DNA of 36,269 nucleotides from an uncultured Oscillospiraceae bacterium (GCA_900541975.1 UQLR01000022.1:1-36269), one strand, 5' to 3'. Positions 7,575 to 15,976 are shown, numbered from the stretch's first letter. Notes: a model not told the origin generated them from the letters alone. Translations and numbers: made by a program.

Positions 7575-8090
7575 ATGCAAAAAAGCGCCGCCGCTTTTAA
7601 ACACTGCGGCACAAGGCTGCTTGCGCTGGACCAGTCCTCTGTAAAAACAGGCTATGCCCTGTTTTGCGGAAGCAACCTTACGCGCTGGGGCGTTTTAAAC
7701 ACAAAAAAAGAAAAAGACGCAGACAAAAGGTTCTGCTCCATGTGCAGCCAGATTCATTTTATGATTACAAAGACCAAACCGGATTTTGTTGTGTTTGAGA
7801 AAATCTCTTTACATTCGTCAGTTAAGACGCTCACCTTGCTTGCAAGACTGCAGGGCGGTATTATGCAGTCCTGTTATATCAACCATATAGATTTTGCCGT
7901 GTACGCGCCTTCCACCTGGCGCAGGATTTTGGGGCTGCTGCACGGTGGTAAAGCAATGCGAGAAGAACATAAAAAACGGGCGATTGCCTTTGTTCGAAAC
8001 GGTTATGGCATAAAAGTGGGAGACGATTGTGCAGAGGCCATCTGCATAGGGGTTGCACATCTGAAAAGCACGCATATTTTAACAGATTGA
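7575..8090 (+). CDS. RuvC-like Holliday-junction resolvase/nuclease
   Basis: The 171-aa protein has the RNase H-fold layout of RuvC-type nucleases. First strand LLALDQSSVKTGYAL with Asp19; second acidic residue Glu75 in FVVFEK; the helix TLTLLARLQGGIMQ; YAPSTWRRILG; and the C-terminal DDCAEA with Asp150/Asp151 and Glu154. Classical RuvC has Asp in the last position, so Glu154 is a conservative change. The length is normal for phage RuvC-like resolvases. The ATG at 7575 follows GAGGAG; an upstream in-frame start at 7524 falls inside the terminator stem. It lies in the tail operon between tube and chaperone genes, an unusual place for a DNA-processing enzyme. Its target here is unknown. Confidence 0.75.
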   Translation: MQKSAAAFKHCGTRLLALDQSSVKTGYALFCGSNLTRWGVLNTKKEKDADKRFCSMCSQIHFMITKTKPDFVVFEKISLHSSVKTLTLLARLQGGIMQSCYINHIDFAVYAPSTWRRILGLLHGGKAMREEHKKRAIAFVRNGYGIKVGDDCAEAICIGVAHLKSTHILTD

Positions 8091-8103
8091 AAGGAGAACA
8101 AAC

Positions 8104-8784
8104 ATGGCAAAGCAAAAAAAAATTTCTATAAGCAGGCTTGAAAAAGTTTTGGCCGGCTTAGAGGGCGCTCCCAAAATACTGCCGGTTGGCAAAGCGGGCG
8201 AAACGGAAGAGATTGTGGTTACTCCCCTTCTTTCACTTGAAAAGCAGGCGCAGCTTGCCGTTTATATTGCAAACAGCGTTTTTACAGAGGATACAGACGG
8301 CCAGACGCAGGATAAACAAATTTCTTACGCGCCTTATTATTACGACATTGCCTGTATGACCGGCGTTTTAAAATATTACACCAATATCCGCACAGACAAC
8401 CCGGCAAAACTTTATATGCTGTGCATAAAAGGCGGGTTGTTTGAAAAGATTGTACAACTGGTTGATCCCAGGCAGTACGCCGCCGTAACACAGGCGGCGC
8501 AGCAACTGATTGCGTACAGGCAAAGGTCGCTTCTGGCAAGCGAAAGCACCTTGCTTTACAAAGCGGTCAGCACGTTGCAGGCGCGCGAGGCGGAGCTTGT
8601 GCAGCTTACAGAGAAAATGGAACGCTTTTTCAGTGCGCAGGATCCTGTACAAACGCGTGAATCCATAGAGGTGCTGCGCAAAATTTCTTCTTTCAGCAAG
8701 GAGGAGCTTGCCGCGGCGGCTTTGTCGCTGAAAACGCCAGAAGACCATGCAAACATGGAAAACACACAATCAGCAGGCGCTTAA
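8104..8784 (+). CDS. Putative tail assembly chaperone
   Basis: The protein has 226 aa and is mostly helical, with an N-terminal basic stretch (KQKKISISRLEKVL), a mid-protein Tyr-rich segment (YAPYYYDIACMTGVLKYYTNI, partly quoted), and a long C-terminal helix region with many Gln, Ala and Glu. The gene directly before the tape measure gene normally encodes the tail assembly chaperone, which coats the tape measure protein before the tube is built. I see no -1 frameshift extension of the lambda G/GT type: no overlapping open frame fills the 81 bases to the tape measure start. The assignment rests on position, length and composition. The ribosome site is AAAGGAGAA. Confidence 0.5.
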   Translation: MAKQKKISISRLEKVLAGLEGAPKILPVGKAGETEEIVVTPLLSLEKQAQLAVYIANSVFTEDTDGQTQDKQISYAPYYYDIACMTGVLKYYTNIRTDNPAKLYMLCIKGGLFEKIVQLVDPRQYAAVTQAAQQLIAYRQRSLLASESTLLYKAVSTLQAREAELVQLTEKMERFFSAQDPVQTRESIEVLRKISSFSKEELAAAALSLKTPEDHANMENTQSAGA

Positions 8785-8865
8785 TTTGCACATATTGCAA
8801 ATTTAAGTGTGCATTTTAAACGCAATCACACACAGCACAACAAAAAGAGAAACAGAGGTGATTGT

Positions 8866-10185
8866 TTGGCCAATTATTCTAACATCAACCTGTCGGGAAG
8901 CGTGGAGCTTTCCGGCATTCAAAAACAGATAAACGGCGCGGCACAAAATTTGAAAATTACAATTCCCGTCAGGCTGGATTTATCCGACGCGGTACAGGAG
9001 CTTAAAAGCGTTGCGGGTACTTCGCTGAAGCAGCCGATTGCAGAAATGCAGCAGCTTGCACAGGAAAGCGAGAGCGCCTCCCGGAAAATGGGCGGCCTGT
9101 TCAGCGGCAAAATAAAAGCGGCCGTTGTTGCGGGCACCCTGGGTACGGTACAAAACGCGCTCAGCAGTGCCGTAAAAAACGTGATTGCACTGGACAACGC
9201 AGTTACGCAGCTTTCGCTGGCAACGGGACAAAGCCGCGCAAAAAGCAAAGCGCTGGCAGCAGAGTACAACGGGCTTGCAAAAACGCTTGGTGTTTCTACA
9301 TCAGAAATTACAGAAAACGCCGCCGGCTTTTTAAAGCAGGGATATTCCGCACAGGAGGCAAGCAAGCTTGTAACGGCAAGCACCGTGCTTTCGCGCACGG
9401 GCATGCTGGACGCAGCCGCAGCCGCAGATGTTTTAAGCCAGGCCGTTTCAAGTTACCATATAGAGGCGGAAAACGCCGTTTCTGTTGCAGACAAGCTATC
9501 TGCGGTAAACGACGCGGCGGGCGTGTCTGCACAAAGCCTTTCCGCCGCACTTGCACAAACAGCGCAAAGCGCACAACAGGCCGGCGTGCCGCTGGACCGG
9601 CTGCTGGGGTATATTGCCGCGGCGCAGGAAGGCTCTTTGTTGGACATGCAATCTATTGCAAACGCTTACAACGTTGTTTTTTCCAGCTTTTCCGCAAACG
9701 GGCAGAGTGCGGCGCTAGGCCAGGCGTTGCAGCAGGCGGGTGTAGAAGCGCAGGATGCTTCCGGCAGCCTGCTTAACCTAACCGATGCGCTCGACCTGAT
9801 CGGCGCAAGCTGGCATAGCTTTACACAGGAGCAAAAAGCGCTGATCAGCGGCGCTTTTGGCGCAGAGCAAAGCGAAACCCTGTACGCCTTGTTTGAAAAT
9901 TACGGCAAGGCAATTGCGTATGCGGGCGCGTCTGCGCAAAGCTCCGGTTTGGCCATGCAGAAATTTCAAACTGTTACAAGCGGCATAGACAGCAGCATAG
10001 CAAGCTTTACCGCACAGTTTGAGGCTTTTTCCGCCGCTATTATGAACAGCGAATTTGTAAAGGGCGGCATCGATATGGGTGCAGGCCTTTTGGGCGCTAT
10101 AACCGCCATTTTGGAAGGTCTGGGCAGTGTTCCCGTTCTTGCAGGTGTTGCGGCGGCCGCGCTGTCTAAAACAAAAAACGTAGGT
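8866..10185 (+). CDS. Tape measure protein, exon 1 (N-terminal 440 codons)
   Basis: This exon encodes the N-terminal part of a TP901-type tape measure protein, which sets tail length and probably passes through the membrane on infection. It contains the family core: Ala-rich helices, VSTSEITENAAGFLKQGY, the VLSRTGMLDAAAAADVLSQAV region, and SALAQTAQSAQQAGV. The start is a TTG at 8866 behind AGAGGTG; the in-frame ATG at 8809 lacks a site. Exon 1 ends after codon 440 (KNVG) at 10185. Without splicing the frame would add 21 intron-coded residues and stop at 10251. Joined to 11437-15096 it gives 1659 aa; at about 1.5 angstrom per residue that predicts a tail near 250 nm. Confidence 0.85.
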
Positions 10186-10705
10186 AAACCCAGAACGACG
10201 GGTTTTATTCTTGTGAAAAATATGCCTATCCACAGCAAGAAAGCAGCATAAGCGCGCTGCAAACAAGCTGTGGTGACACGCGTTTTAAAAGAAAGAGAGA
10301 CTAAACTGAAAGCGCCAGCAGCAGGCGCACTGAGACACGGTGATGTATTTTCTGCCGCCAGTAAAATATTTTACTGCGGAGGCGAAAGCCGGAAACAAAT
10401 GAAAATGCGGCGCATGCCAAAAGCTAAACGCCAACGCCCTCTATAAGCACAACGGGCAAAAGCCGTTATCAGCAGCGAAGCCCTGCGCCTTATACCAGAT
10501 AAGGCGGGCCCGGCGACGGGCCTTTACAGGGAACGTTCACAGACTATAATCCTCTTGAGCTCGCCCGGCGAGACAGGGCCGGGCTTAAATTAGATAGTCG
10601 AAATCTGGCGCCGTATATAGAACGGCGTTTATGCTGCGCAAAAGATCCCGCCGCCGTCTGCGGTCAAAGCACGGCACAATTCCTGTTTTAGGAGGTTTAG
10701 AAAAT

Positions 10706-10810
10706 ATGGAACATCTGTTGCACGCGGGTATTTTTTTCGCGCGGAAAGCACTTTTAGCGCCAAACCCGCTTCCGGACGAGGTAACGGAAGAGGTTTTGGC
10801 GCTGCTTTAA
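10706..10810 (+). CDS. Short ORF inside the intron (34 aa)
   Basis: An ATG behind a consensus AGGAGG (10690-10695) opens a 34-codon frame, MEHLLHAGIFFARKALL... ending EVLALL. It is GC-rich like the ribozyme core and unlike the AT-rich gene that follows. No family is recognised. It could be a small expressed peptide, or a remnant of a longer intron-coded or displaced gene. The hairpin at 10821-10848 follows 10 bases later. Confidence 0.35.
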   Translation: MEHLLHAGIFFARKALLAPNPLPDEVTEEVLALL

Positions 10811-10820
10811 ATACAATTTA

Positions 10821-10848
10821 AAAAGGAAGGGGGCTTCCCCTTCCTTTT
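10821..10848 (-). terminator. Terminator hairpin of the zinc-ribbon gene
   Basis: AAAAGGAAGGGG (10821-10832), loop GCTT, CCCCTTCCTTTT (10837-10848) is a perfect 12-bp stem with A/T-rich feet, just after the stop of the minus-strand gene. On the minus strand it runs out into TTTTTAAATT, fitting an intrinsic terminator. The symmetry means it may also slow plus-strand transcription through the intron. Confidence 0.65.
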
Positions 10849-10854
10849 CATTTG

Positions 10855-11346
10855 TTAAAACTTCCTTTTGCAGTTGACGCATACGCGGTCTACCTTGTTG
10901 GTTAAGAATCCGGTGAGCAGGCTCCATTTGCGCGGCACCATCTGTATTTGTGTGGAGCCGCACCACGGGCATTTAATAATATTTTCAGAAACTGTTGCAT
11001 TTGCTTTTAATTCTTTAGATTTCATATTATTTAAAATACTTTTTCTGAAATTTCTACTATATTCTGCACGTTCTTGGCTTTTTTTGGGGTTAAACTGTGA
11101 ATTATGGTAAACAAATTTTTCTCGCAAATATTCATTAACCTTATCTTTTTCCTGGTAAGGAACTGAATAATAATCAAATTCTTCTCCCAAAATTTCTTTT
11201 CCCCATTCTTCTTTTGTTTTTCCCGTAGGAAGAAGTTCAAGATTACATCGTGAACAAATTCTATTTTTTTCATTAGCATAAACTTCTTTTTTCTCTTCAA
11301 ACTTACCACAACTTGGGCAGTAGTAAACTTCATGTGGGTTTTCCAT
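10855..11346 (-). CDS. Double zinc-ribbon protein encoded antisense within the intron
   Basis: The 163-aa protein has two four-cysteine zinc ribbons: Cys10, Cys13, Cys31, Cys34 at the N-terminus, and Cys126, Cys129, Cys156, Cys159 at the C-terminus, joined by a charged helical linker (about residues 45-115). It has no membrane helix and no HNH, GIY-YIG, LAGLIDADG or transposase motif, so it is not an evident homing endonuclease. Nucleic-acid binding is likely from the ribbons but unproven. The ATG at 11346 follows GGAG at good spacing. It has its own promoter (11378-11406) and terminator and is AT-rich, unlike its surroundings, pointing to separate acquisition with the intron. Lying on the strand opposite to the intron transcript, it can be expressed independently of tail induction. 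Confidence 0.7.
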   Translation of the reverse strand: MENPHEVYYCPSCGKFEEKKEVYANEKNRICSRCNLELLPTGKTKEEWGKEILGEEFDYYSVPYQEKDKVNEYLREKFVYHNSQFNPKKSQERAEYSRNFRKSILNNMKSKELKANATVSENIIKCPWCGSTQIQMVPRKWSLLTGFLTNKVDRVCVNCKRKF

Positions 11347-11377
11347 AAATCTACTCCTTTTCCAGATTGGTGTAATT

Positions 11378-11406
11378 ATGTTATCATATATTTTTATTTT
11401 TTTCAA
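11378..11406 (-). promoter_or_regulatory. Predicted promoter of the intron zinc-ribbon gene
   Basis: On the minus strand: TTGAAA (11401-11406), a 17-base AT-rich spacer, TAACAT (11378-11383). It lies inside the intron just before the 3' splice site and carries no GAAC-N4-GTKY operator, so it appears to be outside the SOS-like control of the island. Confidence 0.5.
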
Positions 11407-11436
11407 GGATTGGTCTTCCTTAAACTAAAAGATTTG

Positions 11437-14400
11437 ATATTTCAGCAAGATACAAATGATAATTTACACTTTTTCTGGAATACAAAAAGTGCTAACCTTT
11501 CTATTATTGATGAAGAAGCAAAAAAGATTCAAACAGCTATAGAACAATGCAGTAATTCTTTTAATATTCTTACCGATGAAGAAAAGGATACCGTAGATAA
11601 AACTTCTATGCTCCAAGAGACTCTCAATAATTGCAATTCAGAACTCACAAAAGGCGTTGATGCTTCTAAAGGTTTCGCAGCAGCGCAAAAAAAGGTAGAA
11701 GCAAACGCCACATCTGCCAAAAGGGATGTTGCAAGCTACAGCGGCGCGCTGAAAAGTATGGGAAACGTTGCCAAAAGCGTGGGCGCCACGCTTTTGAACA
11801 TGGGCGCCGCCCTGGTGGTGAGCTTTGCAATCAGCAGCCTGGTCAATTGGATCAGCGAGCTTGCCAGCCATACCGAAACCATACGCGAGCAGGCCGCAGA
11901 GGCCGCCGGTGAAACAGACGGCGCACTGGCTGACCTGGAAGCGCAAAAGGCAAAGGTTCTGGAACTTAGGCAGGCACTGGACGAAGGCAACCTTTCCAAC
12001 CAAGAAGCCTACAACACCCGCAGGGAGCTTTACGGCATACAGCAGCAAATGATTGAAAGCTACGGCGCAGAGGCCGCCGGCATTAACCTTGTAACCGGCA
12101 GCGTGCAAAGCCTTTCCAGCGCTTTTGACAAGCTCAGCGAAAAGGAGCTGCGCGACTGGTACCGCGACAACGCAGAGGGCGCGGAAAGCACCGTAAGCAA
12201 ATATATGGGAACAGAAATGCTCAGCCAGGACGAAGACATCAACTGGTCGCTGCAAAACATGACAGACCAGGCAAACGTATCTACCGTAACCAGAGGCCTG
12301 CAAAACATTTTGGAAAGCCTGGACATAGAGGCCTTTAACATTGACGGCAACCTGATACGGGCTTCCACCGGCGAAAGCCTGCAAAAGCTTGGAAAAAACA
12401 GCCTGGACCGCATCCGCACGCTGGAAACGCTGTTTGAAAAAATCCAGCTATATGAAAGAGAGCTTGCCAGCAGCGGCGTAAGCGTGAATTTTGACAATAT
12501 CTATCAGGATCTGGAAAAAACCATTAAAGACCTTAAGGGCGAAAACTTTGACGAGGAAATGCTTACGCTTGAGCTGCACGCACGGTACAAAATTTCACAG
12601 GACAGCGCGGTAAACGAGCTGTATACGGAGTTGGAAAAAGCCCGGGCAGAGTATGACCAGGCGCTTGCCAGCAACGACGAAAAAGCGGTAAAGGCTTCTG
12701 TTAAAAAAATTACGGACCTGCAGGCGCAGCTTTCAAACCTTGAGATAGAAGACAGCTCTGTACGCAACTTTTTGGACAGCTATATAGAAATGTGCAACGA
12801 CTACCTGGGCGAAAACAAGCTGAAGGTGGACATAGAGGTAAACCGGGACGGCCTGTACGACAGCCTTGCAATAGCGGTTAGAAACTTTGGCAACGGAGAA
12901 AGGGTAAGCGCGGCGGATATTTTAAATTTCACCCCGGGCAGCGATACGCTTTCCGGCGGCGGCTCGGACTATGTAAAACGGCAAACGAAAGAAGCCGGCT
13001 ATAACGCCCTGAAAACCGCAGCGGACGAGGCCGGTATATCCATGCAGGCGCTTACCGACACACTGATTGCGTTTGGCCTGGTTGAAGGCGAGATAACGCA
13101 AAAGGCTGTAAGCTTTACAGCGCTGTCTGAAAGCTTTCAAAACGCAAGCGCGCAGCTTGACAACGTGCAGGCAGCGTATAAATCTGTGCAGTCGGTTCTC
13201 AGCGATTACAACGAAACGGGCGTTTTGACCATTGACCACCTGCAAACGCTGCTGAGCCTGGGCGACGAATACCTGCTTTCGATGGTGGATGAAAACGGGC
13301 AGCTGCAATTGAACGAAAACGCCTATAAGCGGCTGGCGCTTGCAAAGCTGGATAAAATTAAGGCCGATATGCTGGACAACGCCATCGGCAACTTAAACGC
13401 GCTGGAAAACGAAGCCGCGGCGGCGGAATACCTGAAAACCAAAACAGACGAGGCAGCCGAAAGCAAATACAACCTGTATCTTGCAACGCTGCAGGAAAAG
13501 CAGGCACAGGGCGGCGACGTGGCAAAGGCGGCAAACCAGATTGACAGCGAAGTGCAGCGCATGCTGGCGCTGTTTGGCCAAACCGCCGCGGGCATTGAAA
13601 CCAACACGGGCCTGAGCCTGGGCGGCGCTCAGGCAACCAATGCATACCGGGAGGCGCTGGAGTCAGAAAAGAACGCGCTGGAGCAGACCAAAACCGCGCT
13701 GGAAAACAAAAAGCAGGCGCTAGAGGATATGAAGGCCGCTTATGAGGAAGACAAGCAGTCGATTCAAAGCCTGATTGACCTGACGATGGAAATGCAGAAA
13801 AAGCAGTACGAAACCCAAAAGGAGCAGCTGGAAAACGAAAAAGAGGCGATCCGGGAAAAGGTGGACCTGCTGAAAGAAAACCTGCATGCGGAAAAAGAAC
13901 TGCACGATTATAAAAAGAGCCTGGAAGAAAAAACAGACGAGATCACAACCATTGAGCAGCAGTTGAGCGCGCTGGGCGTGCGCGACGACCCAGAGGCGCT
14001 CAAGCGGCGCGACGAGCTCAACGAGGAACTCAACCAGGCACGCGACGAGCTTGCAGAGCTGCAGTATGAGCGCGAAATGGAGCTTAAGGAACAGCAGCTT
14101 GAAAACATGTACGCCCGGGAAGAAGAAGCGCTTGATAAAGAGATAGAAAAGATCGACGCTGTTCTGGATGAGGAAGGCACGCTGCGCGAAGAAGCCATGC
14201 AGCTGATCAACGGCAAATCGCAGGCGTTTTATGAGCAGCTTTCGGCGTATGTTTCCACCTATACCACCAAATCCAACGCAGAGCTGCAAATTTTGTGGAA
14301 CAACGCTTACCTTGCGCTGGACAAATACACGCAGGGGCATTACAACACCATGGCTGTTATGAACCTGCTTGACTGGAATATCAGCAAAACAGACCAGAAG

Positions 14401-15096
14401 ATTGCCAACATGAACGTACAGATCAGCCAGACAGGCAACGCCATTGCAACCGTTTCTTCCAGAATTTCTTCGCTTGCCGGCTCTATCTCCAACTATGCCA
14501 AGGCTTTAAACGAGATGACCGGGGCGCAGAAAAAAGCAGGCGAGATCGCGCCGCAGCTTAAAAATTATGAAGGGTATTTCTTTGGGATTCAATACCAAGC
14601 AACGGCGGCGACCGCAAGAGAAGCCGCGCAGGCGATCCGGACAAAAATGCATACAAACTACGGCGGCAATATAAAAAACATTATGAGCGTAGACGAGATT
14701 GAAAAACGCCTTACTACGTATGCTTCCGGCACAAAGCACGCAAAGGGCGGCCTTGCGATTAAGGATGAAAACGGCTATGAGCTTACGTTGGACAGGCCCG
14801 TTGCGGGCAGGTACGCCGTTTTAAATGAAGGCGCGGTTGTTTTCACCCGCGAGCAGACAGAAAAGCTGTGGGCGCTTTCCAAAAACCCGGTGCGCTTTCT
14901 TTCCCCCATCCTTGCCGGTACGGGCGCCGCAGCAAACATTGCGCGCAGCACAAGCACGGTTGACAACCGCAGTCAGGTAATCAACCAGTCAGCCACGATC
15001 CACGTACATGGCAACGCTACACCGGGAGGTGTAAACGCACTGTACAGCAATATAGAGAAAAAGCTTTTCAGAAGCTTTCGCAAAATTTTAAAATAA
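11437..15096 (+). CDS. Tape measure protein, exon 2 (C-terminal 1219 codons)
   Basis: Exon 2 begins at ATA (11437) in the frame that follows KNVG of exon 1. An open frame runs back to 11332, but no ribosome site or homology supports translation from there. The exon holds a hydrophobic segment (nt about 11790-11855, LLNMGAALVVSFAISSL), long charged helices, and an extended Glu/Lys/Gln coiled coil (nt about 13654-14210). The typical tape measure C-terminus, with YAVLNEGAVVFTREQTEKLW, is near the end. The first 250 or so bases are AT-rich and encode Asn/Asp/Ile-rich sequence, whereas the rest is GC-richer like the operon. That suggests sequence acquired together with the intron. No lytic domain was identified. 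Confidence 0.85.
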   Translation: MFQQDTNDNLHFFWNTKSANLSIIDEEAKKIQTAIEQCSNSFNILTDEEKDTVDKTSMLQETLNNCNSELTKGVDASKGFAAAQKKVEANATSAKRDVASYSGALKSMGNVAKSVGATLLNMGAALVVSFAISSLVNWISELASHTETIREQAAEAAGETDGALADLEAQKAKVLELRQALDEGNLSNQEAYNTRRELYGIQQQMIESYGAEAAGINLVTGSVQSLSSAFDKLSEKELRDWYRDNAEGAESTVSKYMGTEMLSQDEDINWSLQNMTDQANVSTVTRGLQNILESLDIEAFNIDGNLIRASTGESLQKLGKNSLDRIRTLETLFEKIQLYERELASSGVSVNFDNIYQDLEKTIKDLKGENFDEEMLTLELHARYKISQDSAVNELYTELEKARAEYDQALASNDEKAVKASVKKITDLQAQLSNLEIEDSSVRNFLDSYIEMCNDYLGENKLKVDIEVNRDGLYDSLAIAVRNFGNGERVSAADILNFTPGSDTLSGGGSDYVKRQTKEAGYNALKTAADEAGISMQALTDTLIAFGLVEGEITQKAVSFTALSESFQNASAQLDNVQAAYKSVQSVLSDYNETGVLTIDHLQTLLSLGDEYLLSMVDENGQLQLNENAYKRLALAKLDKIKADMLDNAIGNLNALENEAAAAEYLKTKTDEAAESKYNLYLATLQEKQAQGGDVAKAANQIDSEVQRMLALFGQTAAGIETNTGLSLGGAQATNAYREALESEKNALEQTKTALENKKQALEDMKAAYEEDKQSIQSLIDLTMEMQKKQYETQKEQLENEKEAIREKVDLLKENLHAEKELHDYKKSLEEKTDEITTIEQQLSALGVRDDPEALKRRDELNEELNQARDELAELQYEREMELKEQQLENMYAREEEALDKEIEKIDAVLDEEGTLREEAMQLINGKSQAFYEQLSAYVSTYTTKSNAELQILWNNAYLALDKYTQGHYNTMAVMNLLDWNISKTDQKIANMNVQISQTGNAIATVSSRISSLAGSISNYAKALNEMTGAQKKAGEIAPQLKNYEGYFFGIQYQATAATAREAAQAIRTKMHTNYGGNIKNIMSVDEIEKRLTTYASGTKHAKGGLAIKDENGYELTLDRPVAGRYAVLNEGAVVFTREQTEKLWALSKNPVRFLSPILAGTGAAANIARSTSTVDNRSQVINQSATIHVHGNATPGGVNALYSNIEKKLFRSFRKILK

Positions 15097-15112
15097 AAAA
15101 TACCGACTTCAG

Positions 15113-15140
15113 GGAAAAGGCCGCTTCTGCGGCCTTTTCC
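15113..15140 (+). terminator. Hairpin after the tape measure gene
   Basis: GGAAAAGGCCGC (15113-15124), loop TTCT, GCGGCCTTTTCC (15129-15140) is a perfect 12-bp stem between tape measure and Dit genes. The T-run lies within the stem rather than after it, so it may act as a weak attenuator or an RNA-processing or stability element. The Dit ribosome site follows at once. Confidence 0.5.
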
Positions 15141-15165
15141 GCAGCCAAGAAAGGTGGTGAGCCGT

Positions 15166-15972
15166 ATGGGTTACCCATACATTACTTTTGCCGATAAAAG
15201 CTCCCTGGACTTTGGGCTGATTCTTGGAACTCTTGAGGAAGACAGCTTTGAAAGTGTTTCGGGCGCGGATAACGATTGGATTACAGGTGAAACCGCCTGG
15301 GATCCCTGCAAAATTGTTTACGGCGTAAAGCAAAACGGTGCGGTTTCTTTTTCTTTGACGCTGGTATCTGAGGATGTTATCCCCTTTACCGCCATGTGCG
15401 AAATACAGCAGTGGCTTTTTAACCACGACAAACCGCAAAAACTGCGGATTATTGACGGGGACAGAAACGATTATTATTACCTGTGTATTTTAAAGCACGA
15501 CGTAATTTTGCGCGATGCGCGCGGGAGATGCGGCATTCGTTTTGAGGCGGAAAGCATCTCTCCTTACGCGTATAAGGACCCGGTGACTTTGAGTTATACT
15601 TTGGGCAGCCAAAAGAATTTTACCGTGGATATAGACACCTGCGAACTTTACGGCGCGCGGCCGACTGTTGTACTCAGGCAGGCGACGCTCCCCTCTGCAA
15701 ACAGCCATATTTACCTGAAAAACATAACGACCGGCTGCATGATGGACATTAGCCATGTTGCAGGCCCCAGCATGTCTGTAGACTGCGCTAAAGGGATTAT
15801 TACAGGCGCGGGCAACGAAGCTGTTTTAACGCTTTCTGCACCTGCGTCCGACCCAGAGATGGTCATGGGTTTTTTAACCCTTGCAAACGGGCGCAATGAA
15901 TTGTCTGCCAGCAGCAACACCAGCCAGGTAACGATCACCTATACCCCGGCAAAGATGATAGGAGGAATATAA
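15166..15972 (+). CDS. Distal tail protein (Dit)
   Basis: The 268-aa protein has the size and position (directly after the tape measure) of Dit, the ring that joins tail tube to the tip in Gram-positive siphophages. The N-terminal half has the Dit-type strand pattern: the SFSLTLVSEDVIPF strand, then QQWLFNHDKPQKLRI, then YYYLCILKHDVIL and IRFEAESISPYAY. The C-terminal half is a beta-rich galectin-like domain ending with ITYTPAKMIGG. The ATG at 15166 is chosen because AAAGGTGG lies 8 bases upstream; an in-frame GTG four codons earlier overlaps the ribosome site. It is followed after 4 bases by the Tal gene. Confidence 0.75.
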   Translation: MGYPYITFADKSSLDFGLILGTLEEDSFESVSGADNDWITGETAWDPCKIVYGVKQNGAVSFSLTLVSEDVIPFTAMCEIQQWLFNHDKPQKLRIIDGDRNDYYYLCILKHDVILRDARGRCGIRFEAESISPYAYKDPVTLSYTLGSQKNFTVDIDTCELYGARPTVVLRQATLPSANSHIYLKNITTGCMMDISHVAGPSMSVDCAKGIITGAGNEAVLTLSAPASDPEMVMGFLTLANGRNELSASSNTSQVTITYTPAKMIGGI

Positions 15973-15976
15973 CCGG

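Larger units (their letters stand above)
10186..11436 (+). ncRNA. Group I self-splicing intron in the tape measure gene
   Basis: The R element GTTCACAGACTA (10535-10546) and S element with ATAGTC (10594-10599) form P7 (GACTAT with ATAGTC) and are near-identical to the group I consensus. P8 is GCCCGG/CCGGGC (10563-10584), P9 CGCCGT/ACGGCG (10609-10627), P6 CCCTG/CAGGG (10481-10531), P2 CCACAGC/GCTGTGG (10230-10273). P1 pairs exon end GTAGGT (10180-10185) with the guide GCCTAT (10224-10229), leaving the required U.G at the splice site. P10 pairs the next guide bases AAATAT (10218-10223) with exon 2 start ATATTT (11437-11442); the intron ends in G11436. P3 and P4 are only tentative. Splicing keeps the reading frame exactly. 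The insert after P9 (about 10640-11430) carries a short ORF and an antisense gene. Confidence 0.88.

Noticed and set aside
8785..8865. A frameshifted tail-chaperone extension (G/GT type)
   Set aside because: No overlapping open frame or clear slippery heptamer links the chaperone-like gene to the tape measure start.
10630..10760. A 3' splice site soon after P9, before the short ORF
   Set aside because: Exon 2 has stops upstream of 11332 in the needed frame, so an early site would not restore the tape measure protein, whereas 11436/11437 does.
10855..11346. Zinc-ribbon protein as an HNH homing endonuclease or TnpB of an IStron
   Set aside because: The eight Cys form two ribbons, but no HNH, GIY-YIG, LAGLIDADG or RuvC/TnpB residues are visible, and the protein is too short for TnpB.
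11332..11436. Start of the second tape measure fragment at 11332 as an independent gene
   Set aside because: This stretch overlaps the zinc-ribbon gene start and its promoter, has no ribosome site, and lies within the predicted intron.
13720..14340. Leu/Phe-rich minus-strand frame that looks like a membrane protein
   Set aside because: It is the reverse reading of the Glu/Lys/Gln coiled coil of the tape measure protein, which always gives Leu/Phe-rich antisense frames.
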